Below are positions 1-12,357 of a stretch of 64,000 nucleotides of DNA, piece by piece. Origin of the DNA: Ambrosia x helenae (taxonomy: Eukaryota > Streptophyta > Magnoliopsida > Asterales > Asteraceae); assembly GCA_030844895.1 (NCBI GenBank), contig CM061231.1, positions 130,419,023 to 130,483,022 of the forward strand, read 5' to 3'. The position numbers and the translations under genes are program-made. The notes below the pieces were generated by a model. That model was not told where the DNA came from, searched no databases, and saw only the letters and a program-made list of their open reading frames with translations. Within the stretch, counting starts at the first letter, position 1, and each line of letters opens with the position of its first letter.

Positions 1-1553
1 GTCTTGTACACAAACCCAACCTTGTGAGCTTGTTGTATCAACCATGCTAGGCTAGATTTCTGTTGGTGTTGTTAGGGTGAGGATGGACACTTGGTATGAA
101 TTAATATAGTTTATCTTTTATTTTAAAGTGGTGTTTTGTGTTCTTAATAATTCTTACTACCCTAACATTGTTTAACGGTCTAATTAACAAATCACTTAGT
201 CTTTGGTCTTGTGAGTGTCTTGATAGGAAATGGGAAGGACTCATGAGTGTAACCATGGTGTGTAACAACCCATGCACTTGTGAACTTAAACCCATGAGTA
301 GTGATTAGTCCACTTGTGGGTAGAAATACACATACTTGGAGACTTAATCCTCTACTATCAAGATCTCATTTAGGGTCGGTACGTTCTTTATACTCGGTCC
401 TAATGATAAGTTAATCCTTAATGTTACATCTTGGTTTCATGGTCTATGTGAAGCTTTGAGGTGGGCTAAGGATTGATGAACTCATGTTGAAATAAAACGG
501 TCTTTATTTTATTTCATCATTATACTGCCGCACAATTAATGATAGGCCAGTCACATTTTGATAAGTTAATTAAACCAAGTAGGGGATGCACGTGTGCTGG
601 TAAGTCACGACTCCTCAATGATATTAAGTGGTAACTTGTTCGGTCATGCTCCGGCCACCGACAAGTTATTCATAAAAGTCTAGAGTAGTTTGATGTCTAT
701 ATCGCAACACCGGGAGATGGGTAATTCGGGGTTGAGTCGACACAGTCTCGAGTCACTTTACTTTCAGTGTTAAGAGGTGAGCTCACCAGGTCGGGAGACC
801 CTCATAATAACATTAAGAACACAGTCGTTTGTACAGATTTGCAAGAATAGTCACCTCTAGAAAATGCAGTTGCAATTCTAAGTTAAGCATAAGTGCGCGC
901 TCAAACACACCACTATAAAATAGAGATAACTATTTCATACCAAAGTTCCATCCGATCCTGAAGCAACACCATTGTTTTGCTATTGATTTTTCTTAAAAGA
1001 TTTCATCTCTCGTTTTACTTTTCTTCTCTCAAGTTTAAAAAGTCTTTTTAAAGTAATTTTAGGAAGCTGAGTAGTAAAAATTGTGTCCATGGATTCGATA
1101 CTCGGTACTTGCACATTTCTATACTATATACGATAGGTGCGCTTGCCTATTGTGTCGTGTTTAGAACGTTGAGCAACTATAGTTTTAAATTATAAATTTA
1201 AAACTTGTAAGTGTCCTTTTGTTTTCTACCTTGCTCCTCTTTTCAATTAAAGCTTTTGGCATCTCCCCGCGACTTTGCCCTTTTCGAAAAGAAGTCTAGT
1301 TTTAAACACTCACACGACATCAGCGACTGACCAAGAGTGGGGGTGTCAACCCAATAGATCTATTTCGGTGTTTCATGGCTAAGTCCATAGCTAATGGTTA
1401 CGGTGTGATGTATGACACGCGGGCTTTATGGATCCTGAACCTTAATGTCTCATGTTCACATAATAGTCATGATTGTAACTGAAAACTGTACGCATATTTT
1501 TCCCTGGGAAAATGTAAAACTGTGAAAAGGGGCCGTGAAAAACTCACCTTGTG
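1..1553. other. Non-coding sequence, nothing recognised
   Basis: No reading frame of note and no recognisable RNA or transposon terminus. Short frames here have no family features. Confidence 0.5.
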
Positions 1554-1561
1554 GGTGTGTA

Positions 1562-2030
1562 GGGGTGTAAATGACACGTAGCGGCTCGAGAGCTACCCGG
1601 GATTGGCTCGGTAAAAAGCCCGAACGAGCCGAGCCTTAACGAGCTCGAGCCTAAAATATGTCTCGTTTAGTTATCGAACCCGAGCTTGAGCCCTAAATAC
1701 AAAGCTCGATTGTGCTCGCGAGCCTAAACGAGCCCAAACATAATTATAAATTATTTATATATTTCTTATAATTTATAGCCCACATCTCCAAAGCCCAAGT
1801 CCTTATTTCATAGGCCCATTTAATAACACTCACGAGCCGAGCTTTTGCGATCTCGAGCCGAGCTTTGAGCTCGTTTGAGATTGTTCTCAAATCACCTCGA
1901 GCCGAGCCGAGCCGAGCTCGAGATTTTGATTTTGCTAGCGAGCCGAGCTCGAGCTCGAGCTTCATAAAACCATAACGAGCCGAGCTCGAGCCCAGTCAGG
2001 CTCGGGCTCGGCTCGGCTCGTTTACACCCC
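1562..2030. mobile_element. hAT-like MITE rich in GAGCCGAGC words
   Basis: The 469-bp element starts GGGGTGTAAA and ends TTTACACCCC, a perfect 10-bp terminal inverted repeat. Flanking octamers are GGTGTGTA (1554-1561) and GGTGTGTC (2031-2038), a 7/8 match and the size expected of a hAT target duplication. The interior is a degenerate run of GAGCTCGAGC and GAGCCGAGCC words, almost palindromic in both halves. There is no transposase, so it would depend on an autonomous hAT element elsewhere. Confidence 0.75.
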
Positions 2031-3868
2031 GGTGTGTCTGGAAATGAACTAATGAGCTTGGAGCTAGAGAGATCGACCTACGTGTCCTATGTAAAAAGGG
2101 ACATTTTAGTCTATGTCACTTGTACTGTCTACAAGTTGTTATCTTGTTATGTTTGTCCTTGTAACTTAACCCTTTTAGTTAGATGTGTCTATAAGTTAGG
2201 GATTTGTGTACTCAACACTTTGTTTCCCAAAAGTTACAATGTTTACCTTTAAAAAAATTTAATGTTAAGGTCTTTAGGTGTAACCTTACTCAAAATATGA
2301 ACCTCATGTTTTGTGTGACGAGATCTACTATCTTTATGTAAACTAGTGTCTTGGGTAAAAAGATAGTATTACCTTTTGTGAAAACACCACTTTTACTTGT
2401 AAAAATATGTATTTTTATACACTTTGGGTGGTGTATGTGTTCATGTGTTATAGGTCTTACAACCTTTAACTTGACATGTGTATAGATCCATAATATCTAG
2501 ATATCTTTAACCTATTATTTCATAAGTTTAGCAACTTTTGTGAAAGTAACCATATCCCATGTTAAAACATTACTTTTCTTGAAAACATATATACTCTGCA
2601 AGTCTTGTTATGGATCTAACATGTCACACATGATTTATAATTATCCACATCATGTCTTGTGTTAATGAGCTTGGGAAAATATTCACATTTTCTTATAAAA
2701 CTTTTGGCCATCATGATCTTGTACATATACATATGTTTCGGCCCATAGAGTGTGTGTAAATACATACATTTACCAACTAACATAATGTGTTTTAAATCAT
2801 GAACTCACTTATTTTACTTGGTTTAGTTACAAGAGTAAACATGCTAGTGAACAACTTAGTGTAAAAAGGAAAATGAAACACAAGTTTTAAAATAAATTTA
2901 TACCTCCTAGTGTCTAAGAAATGAGGGAGTTAGGGGCCTTGTACACCTTGGTTATGCTCCTTGTACCCCTAAAAATCCCTTTAAAGTGGTGGTCTTTGGT
3001 TAAGTGTATAGGGTCGAGAGGGGTGGGGTTTGATGGTGGAGTGGTGGTTCGGTGGTGGTGAGGGCCGAGTGGTGGTGGTATTCGGTAGTGTGGGTGGAGT
3101 CGAGAGAAAGAGGGAGAGGTGTGAGGGGTTTTGTGATCTCATTTGGTGCTCCTAAGTGTCATTTATATAGTGCAAGAGTCATGCTATTTTGGGTAGGTCA
3201 ACTCTCCGTGGATGTGTACGTAAAGGAATATTTCTATTCTAGTGTAAGTCTTGGATTATGGAAGATTATGGACTTGATGTGTGCATGTCTTTCTTGGTTA
3301 GTGTGAGCCGAAATTTAGAGGGTGTTGGGAGGTTATGGTTTAGTCAACTTCACTAAGATTTGATGCATGATAATCATGGTGTTTGCTAGATCAAGGATGT
3401 CCTAGGATGGATATGGTGGGATCTTGCATGGAAAGTGTGGAATGGCAATTGTAGTAAGTCAACATTATGCTTTCCTAAGTGTCATAAGATGTTTTCCATT
3501 TTGGTGAAATGTCTAGGAATGTGATGGAGGTGACTAAAGCATGTTGTTGGGTGAATCTTGGTGGAAGAATGTGTAGGCTAATTAGGGAAAGTCATGATGG
3601 TTTGATCAAAGTCCCATTTTTATGTTGGTGAAAGTTGTTATCAAGAATCTTAGTGTTTTGTGTAGAGAGTATGTGTGGGTGTCGATATATATGTATGGGT
3701 GGAGGTGGGTATTTATGGCAAGTCAAATGCTCATGGGATGGATAAGTGTTAAAGGTGTATACTAAATGTGTAGGAATCTAGGTGAAATAATAGATCATAA
3801 ATGTGTATGAGTTTAAACATTGGAAAGCACATACACACTTGTATATGTGTGTGTGTCGTCGCATATAT

Positions 3869-3908
<40 letters not shown>
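3869..3908. repeat. Compound (AC)n-(AT)n microsatellite
   Basis: About eleven AC units pass directly into about nine AT units, preceded by a GT-rich stretch. Confidence 0.9.
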
Positions 3909-4588
3909 TTTAACATAATAATTCATATCTTGTATAAATGTGTAGTCATATATTATAATTGAATGCTAAGGAAGATCTTTGTACAAGTTTATGCATCCCA
4001 AAACAATATATAATTGTGTGCTCATTGTATACTTCTAAACTAGTTGTATTACTAGTCGTTTATGGGCATTGTGTTCGGACAATCCTTATGTATGGACATT
4101 GTTTGTTTTTGTTCTCAATTGGATCACAATTGTAATGTTATGTTCAATTGTGTGAATTCCCCGAACTAGGTTTTTGGTGAGATCTCTCTATAGCTCATGA
4201 TAAACTTTTTGACTAGTTATGAAATTGTATCAACTAGTGGGCCTAGTGCTAAACTGTAAGCATCGAGATGAACTTGTTGGAACCCTGTATGGCCCAATTG
4301 TAATGAAACATGCAAAATGTAATGACATGCACAATGTGTATGTGTAGTTAAGTGTACGGATATGACCTGTCATTTCGACGGGTGTCACAATATGCGAGTA
4401 TGTGGATGTGTATATACACGTATACGTGTATGTATACAACTTATATATACATATGTGTGTATGTATATCAATACATGGGTCCAAGTTTTGTGAGTTTTAT
4501 CATTTATAACTTGTCATAGTAGTGTGTTAATGTATTGTGTGGTCGGTGAGCACATGTGTAGTTAGTTGAACATACCACAATATGAGCC

Positions 4589-4610
4589 AAAAAAAAAAAA
4601 AAAAAAAAAA
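4589..4610. repeat. Poly-A tract
   Basis: A run of 22 A. It could be the tail of an old retroposed sequence, but no coding body is visible upstream. Confidence 0.85.
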
Positions 4611-6821
4611 CAAATGAAGATTGAGTCGAGACCTTGCCATTTGTTCCCATAATATGGCTTCCAAATACTCAAACTTCTTGATAAGTGACTATAGTGGTGG
4701 TTTGCGGTTGGGATCGAGCCAAGAACAAAGAAAGAGAGACAGAGTATGTTTGGTTAAAGTTAGAATGTTTAATGGTTGTGGTGTGGAGAGAACATATGGT
4801 TCTCGGCCCATATATATAATCTGAGAGAGGGAAGAGAGTGTAGGGGGTCATTATTAGTTGTGGAAGGCCAATCCATATAGAACTTGATGGTGAAAATTTA
4901 GTTGCCTAACTGGTATAATAGGCTGACCTTGGGGAAGGGAGTTTAGCAATTGGAGTAGTCAATGAAGCTTTGGGAGGAGGTGGAGGATGGTTAGGATGCT
5001 ATTTTGGTGCAAGACATGGGTAGAGAGATGTGTGGTTTGTATTATGTTGTGTGTGTATGTTACCTTGATCAAATAAACACTCTCATGCTTATATATATAT
5101 ATATGTATGTATGTATGTAGTCATATGCATGTATGTATGGTGTTGGCTCAAGATTCAATTACGCTCACATATGTGTGTGTGTGTGTATGTGAGAGAGAGG
5201 TTCAAGTTTCAATTACATACACACATACATGAATCGTATGTGTATATGTATACATATATAGATTCAAATGTTAATTACACATGTACACATATACCTTGCA
5301 TATGAGTATGTATGTGTATAATATTGTAGGTTTTATCTTGTTTATTGATAACATGCATATATGTATTTGTATTATGAAAATATAGTTTGGATTCATTAGA
5401 TATTATTAAAAATTATCAATACACTTACATATGTTTATAATTTTGAAAACAATGAATTCATATATACTGTTGGGTCTGCTGACCTGGAGAAGAACAGATG
5501 ATTGGAAAGCCAAAATATACTACTCAGTTGATCCTAGAAATAAACAGCATTTACAAGATACTTCTCCCAAAAGACCGTTGACCCTAACATCTGTTGTACT
5601 CAACAACTGTTGGAAATAACTGCTGCTGCAAAGGACTGCTAGATAAACAACTGCTAGAGAACAACTACTGGCTAAAGGTCTGACGAAGAACAACTGCTGA
5701 CTAAAGTGCTGAAGACTAAAGGTCTGTTGGATCCAATAGCACTTAGGCTCCAACAGAAGATACAAGACCATCAAAGTTTTCCTCAACAGCAGTTTACCTT
5801 ACAGTGTTTAACAATGTAACAGTAGTTTGTATTTAACAGATGTTATATGTTGTTATTCTGTTAGAGGTCACTGTCTTAGGTGACGTCAGCTGAGATCATC
5901 AGTGGTTTAGATTTGTCTATAAATAGAACAGTGCTTGTACTGTTCTATTCATCACTCAAAACATTCTCTCAGACAAACAATCACTGAGTGATCAGGCTGA
6001 GGGGGAGTACTTGTAATATTGTAATCTTTCAATTAATGAAAGCATTCGATTAAAAACAATTATTCTCTTGTTGTGATTTATAAGTTGATTATTCCACTGC
6101 ACTTTCCATTTATAATCACTTCGTTTATCACATCTTGTGACAACCGTCACCCTCATTTTTAGCAGATTGTCAATTATAGTCCTTCGTGTGTTCAAATGCT
6201 TCTATTTTAGTCCATATAAGTTTTGTCATTTTCAAATTTAATGAAATGATCGAAAATTAAATTTATCAAAGTTAAACGTTTAAGGTTTATCAAAAGTTTA
6301 GTGGAACATCAAGTTAAAATCTATTAAATATGAGTTCCTTAAGTTATTTGTTAATGAAAGTTTAAATTTTATAAAGTTTTAAAACATTTTGGTTAACATT
6401 AGCTAACTTGGTTAAAGTTTTATTAAGAAAAACTTAACCAAACCTTGTTATATCTTAAAGACCCGGTTATACTTAACAAACATATAAATTGTTGTCTCAA
6501 TTCGTTTTCTGCACTCAACACCATATTAAACTCACGAAAATAAGTACTTAATCACGACCTGGAAGCTCCCTAATCGACTAAAACACGAGCGCCCTGTTCT
6601 TCTTCTTTTCGAGCCGAATTCGATGTTGTAAGTTCTTGTTTTTATTGCCGTTTTGTTATTCGTAGATAACTGATTAATAGCCCCATAAATCTGATGCTTA
6701 AACATCTTTTAATCGGGTTATTAGAAATGGGGTTAGGGTTAGGGTTTATGTGTTAAAATGGGGAAGAAGATGACACTTAGGAGATGGATTAAAAGTATAT
6801 CTGATTCAAATAATAACCAAG

Positions 6822-6895
6822 TTGATGGGTTGGTCCAATGGTTGGGTCCGCTGAATGTTACTGAATGTGCTCGGGTTCGAACCCAAGCGACACCA
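6822..6895 (+). other. tRNA-like module in the Gypsy 5' LTR
   Basis: A box A-like stretch TTGGTCCAATGG is followed about 40 nt later by GGGTTCGAACCC, a perfect box B core, and then a pyrimidine/T-rich run. A weak D-arm (GGTC with GGTC, using G-T pairs) can be drawn. The acceptor stem is not convincing, so this is tRNA-like and not a tRNA gene. Confidence 0.6.
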
Positions 6896-7946
6896 TTTTC
6901 CTTTCTTTTTATTTTTTCAGCATTTCTTTCTTTATTTCCATTTATTTGACTATTTATTATATATATAATACATGTAAACTTAGAATATTCATATTAAATT
7001 CATTTTTACTTCAAAAATTATAAAAATTTAGGTGTAGCATCTTGACACCCTAAAGAAAATTTTCACACTTTTCTTTTCTGAAAAATATATTATTTTTATA
7101 TTTTTAATGAATTACATTGTTTTAATCATATTTAATTGATAAAAATTTCATTTTTACAGATTTTAATCTCAAACTTTTTGGGAAATTATTTTTCACCATC
7201 GTAAACTGAAATAAAAATTATTGGTTCAGAAAACATTCATTTTTATAAATTTTCCTATTTTTAATCATTTAAATAAGATTTAATCTCATTAAATCAGTTT
7301 TAAATTTAAATAAGTTTATAAAAATTATGGGAAAAAATTTTTCATTAATTTACAACAGGAAGCATACATTTTCTATAAAAATAGCATTTATGGATCAGGT
7401 CTTGTATTTTTAATCTTATTTACGTTTAAATAGACATAATTAAACATTTATTTATTTATACTATTTCAACATCTATTTTATAAATACTTTTCTTATAAAA
7501 TAGAAATATTCTTATGTTGAAAATCTTAATTACCATTTGTTGGATCATGGTGTAACTCATAACTGTTTATTTAAACATTTATAATTATTGTATTTATTTA
7601 CAATAACTTAGTGAAAGAAATTAATTAAATTACTTTGTGTTAATTATTCAAACATATTTTTATCTAAATATTCAATTGGCAATAATTATATATTACCTAA
7701 ACCATATTTACAAACTTTGGTATATTATTTTTTTTAATATATAACTTCTATAATAATTTGATTTATCATAAAAACTCTAATTCTCCAAATTCGACTTAGC
7801 AAGCCCTAATGCCCTAGACCATAGATACCTTAGACTTTGTAGACTTTTCCTTACTAGTATTCATATAAGTTATAGGTTGAATTCCTCGGAATTCCCATTA
7901 CTTAGCTCACGACCTCTTAAGTGGATTTTGATCGCTTTCGCAAACT

Positions 7947-8378
7947 GTGAGTATATCTTTCCCCTTTTTCATGTTTTACTCTTTTGGGGCTATTCATGTA
8001 CACTATGAGTAAATGTTATTCTTTCACTAAATGCAATTCTCATGTGTGTTTGCTTTATGTTAATTTGTGTGTCTATGACTTGTCAAAATCATTAACCTTT
8101 GAGGGCCTGGCATTTCAATGAATAGTACTATGGTATATACCCTTGTGACTCTGTTGAGAGTCCTTGTCATTGTTATGTATTACATTACTACTAGCGCATA
8201 CTATATATATCTGCTTTTCTTTACATAGGGTTGATTTTGAACGGATATTACTTATTACATAATTGCAAATGGTACCGCACATGAATTGCTAAACACTTTT
8301 CCTACTATATTTATTCAAACAGGGTATGCTCACCAATACAATTTTATATTGACCAAATCATTTTCGTACATGTTTCAG
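7947..8378 (+). other. Intron-like interval in the Gypsy LTR
   Basis: Donor GTGAGT at 7947 and acceptor TGTTTCAG ending at 8378 bound 432 bp. A CTCACCAA block about 50 nt before the acceptor could hold a branch point. The same order and size occur in two other LTR families in this window. Splicing is inferred. Confidence 0.45.
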
Positions 8379-8596
8379 GTTCTTATGAGATTACTTCCAA
8401 GCGTTTGGAACTTAGACTTAGATTGAGATTACTGTATCTTAGTTTAGATTGCTAGTCGTAATTGTTGTATTTCTTTCAATGTAATAAATTATTAAATTCA
8501 ATGTATTCAAATTTACATTTCTAGTCCATGAGCTATTGAACAATCGTCACTACGTGACACCTCGATGTTTCCGCCATCGGTTGGGGTGTTACAGAT

Positions 8597-8615
8597 TGGT
8601 ATCAGAGCCATGGTT
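8597..8615 (+). promoter_or_regulatory. Primer-binding site, initiator Met-tRNA
   Basis: TGGTATCAGAGCCATGGTT lies 3 nt after the LTR end and complements the 3' end of plant initiator Met-tRNA. Confidence 0.92.
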
Positions 8616-9111
8616 ATAGGGAATTAGGTTATTAGAATGACTTTTAGCCTAGTCTATAACTAAGCTTACTTTCACGAGTCCTCTCGTATATATTTCTCTT
8701 TATCTTTATATTTTTTCTCAAGATATTTTCGCTATGATTCTTTCTCGTTATTCTTTTGGTATTTTGCTTGGAGTAGAAGGTACTCGTATTTCACAAACGA
8801 AATGGTGTCACCAAGACAGGAGTGATATCCATACCTTGGTGATTAGTTTCATTCCTCTATATGTTATTTATCTTAGGAATATATCTTTGAGATAGAAGTG
8901 ACATCCACACCTCAAGGAGTATTACCTTCAAAAAGAAACTTAACCACTAAGCTGGGAGTGATATCCTTAACTTAGTGATTGGTTTCATTCCACAATAATT
9001 TTCAATTTTGAAATACATCTTTGAGTTAGGGGTGAAATCCACATCTCAAGGATCTATTTCTGCATCTCGTTTTTAATCTCGCTAAAGTGTTGAAATTCAC
9101 TAGTGATGGGG

Positions 9112-9252
9112 CACGTGCAATCTGGAAGGGTGAGCGCCTGTATCCTGAATTTTCTGTCTAGGCCTGGCATTTCGCATAAATCCCAATCAGACGAGGGACC
9201 CGTATGCCGACCTGGGAACTCTCGGGATGAGAATTCACTTATAGGCTAAAGT
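9112..9252 (+). other. Conserved retrotransposon leader block
   Basis: About 140 nt, strongly similar to 59009-59148 and 63778-63917 of the gag-only element although the LTRs differ widely. Runs from CACGTGCAATCTGGAAGGG to CTTATAGGCTAAAG. Its place between the primer site and the expected gag start suits a packaging or dimerisation signal, which is inference. Confidence 0.7.
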
Positions 9253-10603
9253 ACGCCCCCACAAGTCACTAATAACATTTCAATTCTTTAGTTAGTCAAA
9301 GTTTCCTATGGAAACAATCTTAATGTTTCATGATATTGATATTTATGTTTTGTTCATCATTTGAAGGCTCAAAATGATAAATTATGAATTTTCTTAAATA
9401 TTGGTAATCTATTACATACGTTGATTTTATCATTTCACGTCATTCTAAATCTTGGTCTTTTAAAACACATTAGATTTACACATACTTCATGAAATAGTTT
9501 CATTTTGCATTTTACAAACTTGTATTGCATATTTTAAAGGTCAAATGTAAACTTTTTGTTCTCGTAGGACGTATCCAATATATGTTTTCAGAAGAAATTT
9601 GCAACTAATAATAAGCTTTAAAACACTTTTCAAACTTGACATCTCGTAATTATGAAGATTTTTCAAATGAACCTGTTTTGAATCTAAAACACACTGCGAT
9701 TCCTAAAACGTTATTCTAACGCATTACAACTATCTTTTCAACTATATCACAAAGTTTGAGCAAACTACGTTTTTGATAAACGAAAATTTATTCTATTACA
9801 CTCACACTCTTTTAGTCGTAAAACTTTTGGTCTAACAAAATATTGGACATATCCTTATCAGAATGTTACTAATTGTCTTTTATCATATAATGCATATATG
9901 TAAAACTAACTAAATTTAAACCCTTATGTCAGTAGACTATACGTCTATTTTGCGTACTCTCATTTGTTGTAAACTTTATTATTTTATTCTTGCACCACTT
10001 TATTCATAGCTATTTCTAACACGTTATTTGTGATTATTTTCACACTGCCTATTTGCAAGAGTTCAACTCGTTTACTTTCATTTTGTACAATTGTGCGATT
10101 TACTCGATTTATATTATACTATTCTTTCAATCGAAATTTTATGCTATACTTATATACTTACATGAACGCACCTTTGGTATGTATATTTTTCCTCCTGATT
10201 TGAGCAAAACCCTGTTATACTTACATTATTTTGTTCATCATCATGGCCAATGAACATACTAGTTGATAACTTGTATGAGATCTAAGCCAGTGCCCACGTA
10301 CGACTCGGGTTAGAATATTCCAACCCGAGGGGAACGGTGAAATTATTGAATTTATCAATCTGGGTGTTTAGAGGCCAACGATGTGAACAGAAATTTATCG
10401 GTTGAAGGTAAACCCGAAAGGGAAGAACCTCTGACCATGTCTTACACTTACACGTTACTCTCATTACGGTTAAAGGGTAAACCCGAAAGGGAAGGACCTC
10501 TAACCATGTCATGATTGAACATTATTTCATTACAGTGGCTATTACATATTGGTTGCACGCTTTTGTTTCTGGTATTACTTAGGATAGGGTTATGGAAAAG
10601 CAT

Positions 10604-10674
10604 AACACCCTAGTGTAAGGTAAATCGATGATTACGGTCCGGAACACAATCATGGGTTTACAGGTACATGAGGG
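10604..10674 (+). other. Conserved 3' non-coding block
   Basis: Contains ATTACGGTCCGGAAC and TTTACAGGTAC and aligns with 60780-60843 of the gag-only element. Function unknown. Confidence 0.65.
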
Positions 10675-11281
10675 TGGTGTGTAGTTCTATTTAGGCTGTT
10701 GGTAGACAATCAGTACGAGTCCAAAGTATCGGGAGTGTAGTGGGTCAGCTGCGGTACACCCTATATATAAGCATAAACGATACTGCGGGAACGGACTAGG
10801 AGTTTGACTAAGAACCTACCCATTACTATCTCTTCATTAGATCATTGACCAATAGCTAGTATTTTCGATAAGAACATTTTACATGAGCTTCCATTCGACT
10901 TCCTATAGTCTTTCTCTAGACCACCCACACAACAAACAAAAACCTTGTATACTCTTACACTCTCGATTAATTGGATTCTTGTTGCATACTCTAATAACGT
11001 CCAGTCAGAAGCCTTTCTAAAGTAGGGGAGACTGTTTCATCAGTGTCTGTGCCTTCACCGTTACACATTCCCAAAACTTTTCTCATTTAAACTCTCAACT
11101 TTTTAACTTTGGGTTAACTATCAAAGATTTTGAAACTTTTACTTAGGATATATATTAGGTAACCATTTTAAGTTTTGTCAATTCATAAGTGATGAAATTA
11201 AAAAAAAATCTAGTTGATTTTTACAACGCCTTTGATTCATAGAAACCTCCACTTGAAAGAAATTTCGAGACGAAATTTTCT

Positions 11282-11295
11282 AAAGTAGGGGAGAC
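11282..11295 (+). promoter_or_regulatory. Polypurine tract
   Basis: AAAGTAGGGGAGAC directly abuts the 3' LTR; the gag-only element has the same AGTAGGGGAGAC before its LTR. Confidence 0.85.
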
Positions 11296-12282
11296 TGTGA
11301 CAACCGTCACCCTCATTTTTAGCAGATTGTCAATTATAGTCCTTCGTGTGTTCAAATGCTTCTATTTTAGTCCATATAAGTTTTGTCATTTTCAAATTTA
11401 ATGAAATGATCAAAATTAAATTTATCAAAGTTAAACGTTTAAGGTTTATCAAAAGCTTAGTGGAACATCAAGTTAAAATCTATTGAATATGAGTTCCTTA
11501 AGTTATTTGTTAATGAAAGTTTAAATTTTATATAAAGTTTTAAAACATTTTGGTTAACATTAGCTAACTTGGTTAAAGCTTTATTAAGAAAAACTTAACC
11601 AAACCTTGTTATATCTAACCTAGCTAATTGTAAGGGACCATTTATGCCAACCTGTGAAACTTTCAAAAATCAAATTCCCTCCTGCCCCCCCCTACACGCA
11701 TTTCTGGCAAAGAAAATTCCGGCCAGATTTCCGGCGATCGAAATCTTACTCTGGCGAGGCCATTAGAGGACTTTAACTCGTTTTAATTGATCCAATACGT
11801 TTCTTCAACATTAATACCAAGTTACTGAGTTATTGGAATGATTATTATGCGTTACACGGAGAGTTTAATTCGGTTTATATTTGTAACCGATCGGAATTAT
11901 TGAAACAAATTAAAGACCCGGTTATACTTAACAAACATATAAATTGTTGTCTCAATTCGTTTTCTGCACTCAACACCATATTAAACCAATGAAAATAAGT
12001 ACTTAATCACGACCTGGAAGCTCCCTAATCGACTAAAACACGAGCGGCCTGTTCTTCTTCTTTTCTAGCCGAATTCGATGTTGTAAAGTTCTTGTTTTTA
12101 TTGCCGTTTTGTTATTCGTAGATTACTGATTAATAGCCCCATAAATCTGATGCTTAAACATCTTTTAATCGGGTTATTAGAAATGGGGTTAGGGTTAGGG
12201 TTTATGTGTTGAAATGGGGAAGAAGATGACACTTACGAGATGGATTAAAAGGATATCTGATTCAAATAATAACCAAGTTGAT

Positions 12283-12357
12283 GGGTTGGTCCAATGGTTG
12301 GGTCCGCTGAATGTTACTTAAGGTGCTCGGGTTCGAACCCAAGCACCGCCATTTTCC
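12283..12357 (+). other. tRNA-like module in the Gypsy 3' LTR
   Basis: Second copy of the module. Box A-like TTGGTCCAATGG, box B GGGTTCGAACCC, then a T-rich run. Here GTGCT and AGCAC pair around the box B hairpin, giving a longer stem than in the 5' LTR copy. Confidence 0.6.

Larger units (their letters stand above)
2039..5467. other. Non-coding AT-rich spacer with simple repeats
   Basis: No credible gene. Holds an (AC)n/(AT)n tract, a poly-A tract and ATGT-type microsatellites around 5091-5130. Short frames at 3052-3306 and 4230-4484 have repeat-driven composition and no domain. Confidence 0.5.
6136..8593 (+). repeat. 5' LTR of the non-coding Gypsy element
   Basis: Starts TGTGACAACC and ends GGGGTGTTACA, 2458 bp. 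Relative to the 3' LTR it lacks about 294 bp at 6454/6455. It carries a telomere-like stretch (GGGTTAGGGTTAGGG, near 6728-6745), a tRNA-like module and an intron-like interval. Confidence 0.92.
8594..11295 (+). other. Non-coding interior of the Gypsy element
   Basis: No frame has Gag, protease, RT or integrase features. It holds imperfect tandem units of about 80-100 bp (8800-9060), a conserved leader block, direct repeats around 10397-10440 and 10468-10512, and a conserved 3' block. Every part resembles untranslated or packaging sequence. Confidence 0.8.

Noticed and set aside
4230..4484. Tyr/Thr/Ile-rich small protein
   Set aside because: Composition comes from TATACATATG-type repeats.
3841..5330. 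CRISPR or other spaced repeat arrays
   Set aside because: Only simple dinucleotide and tetranucleotide repeats; eukaryotic context.
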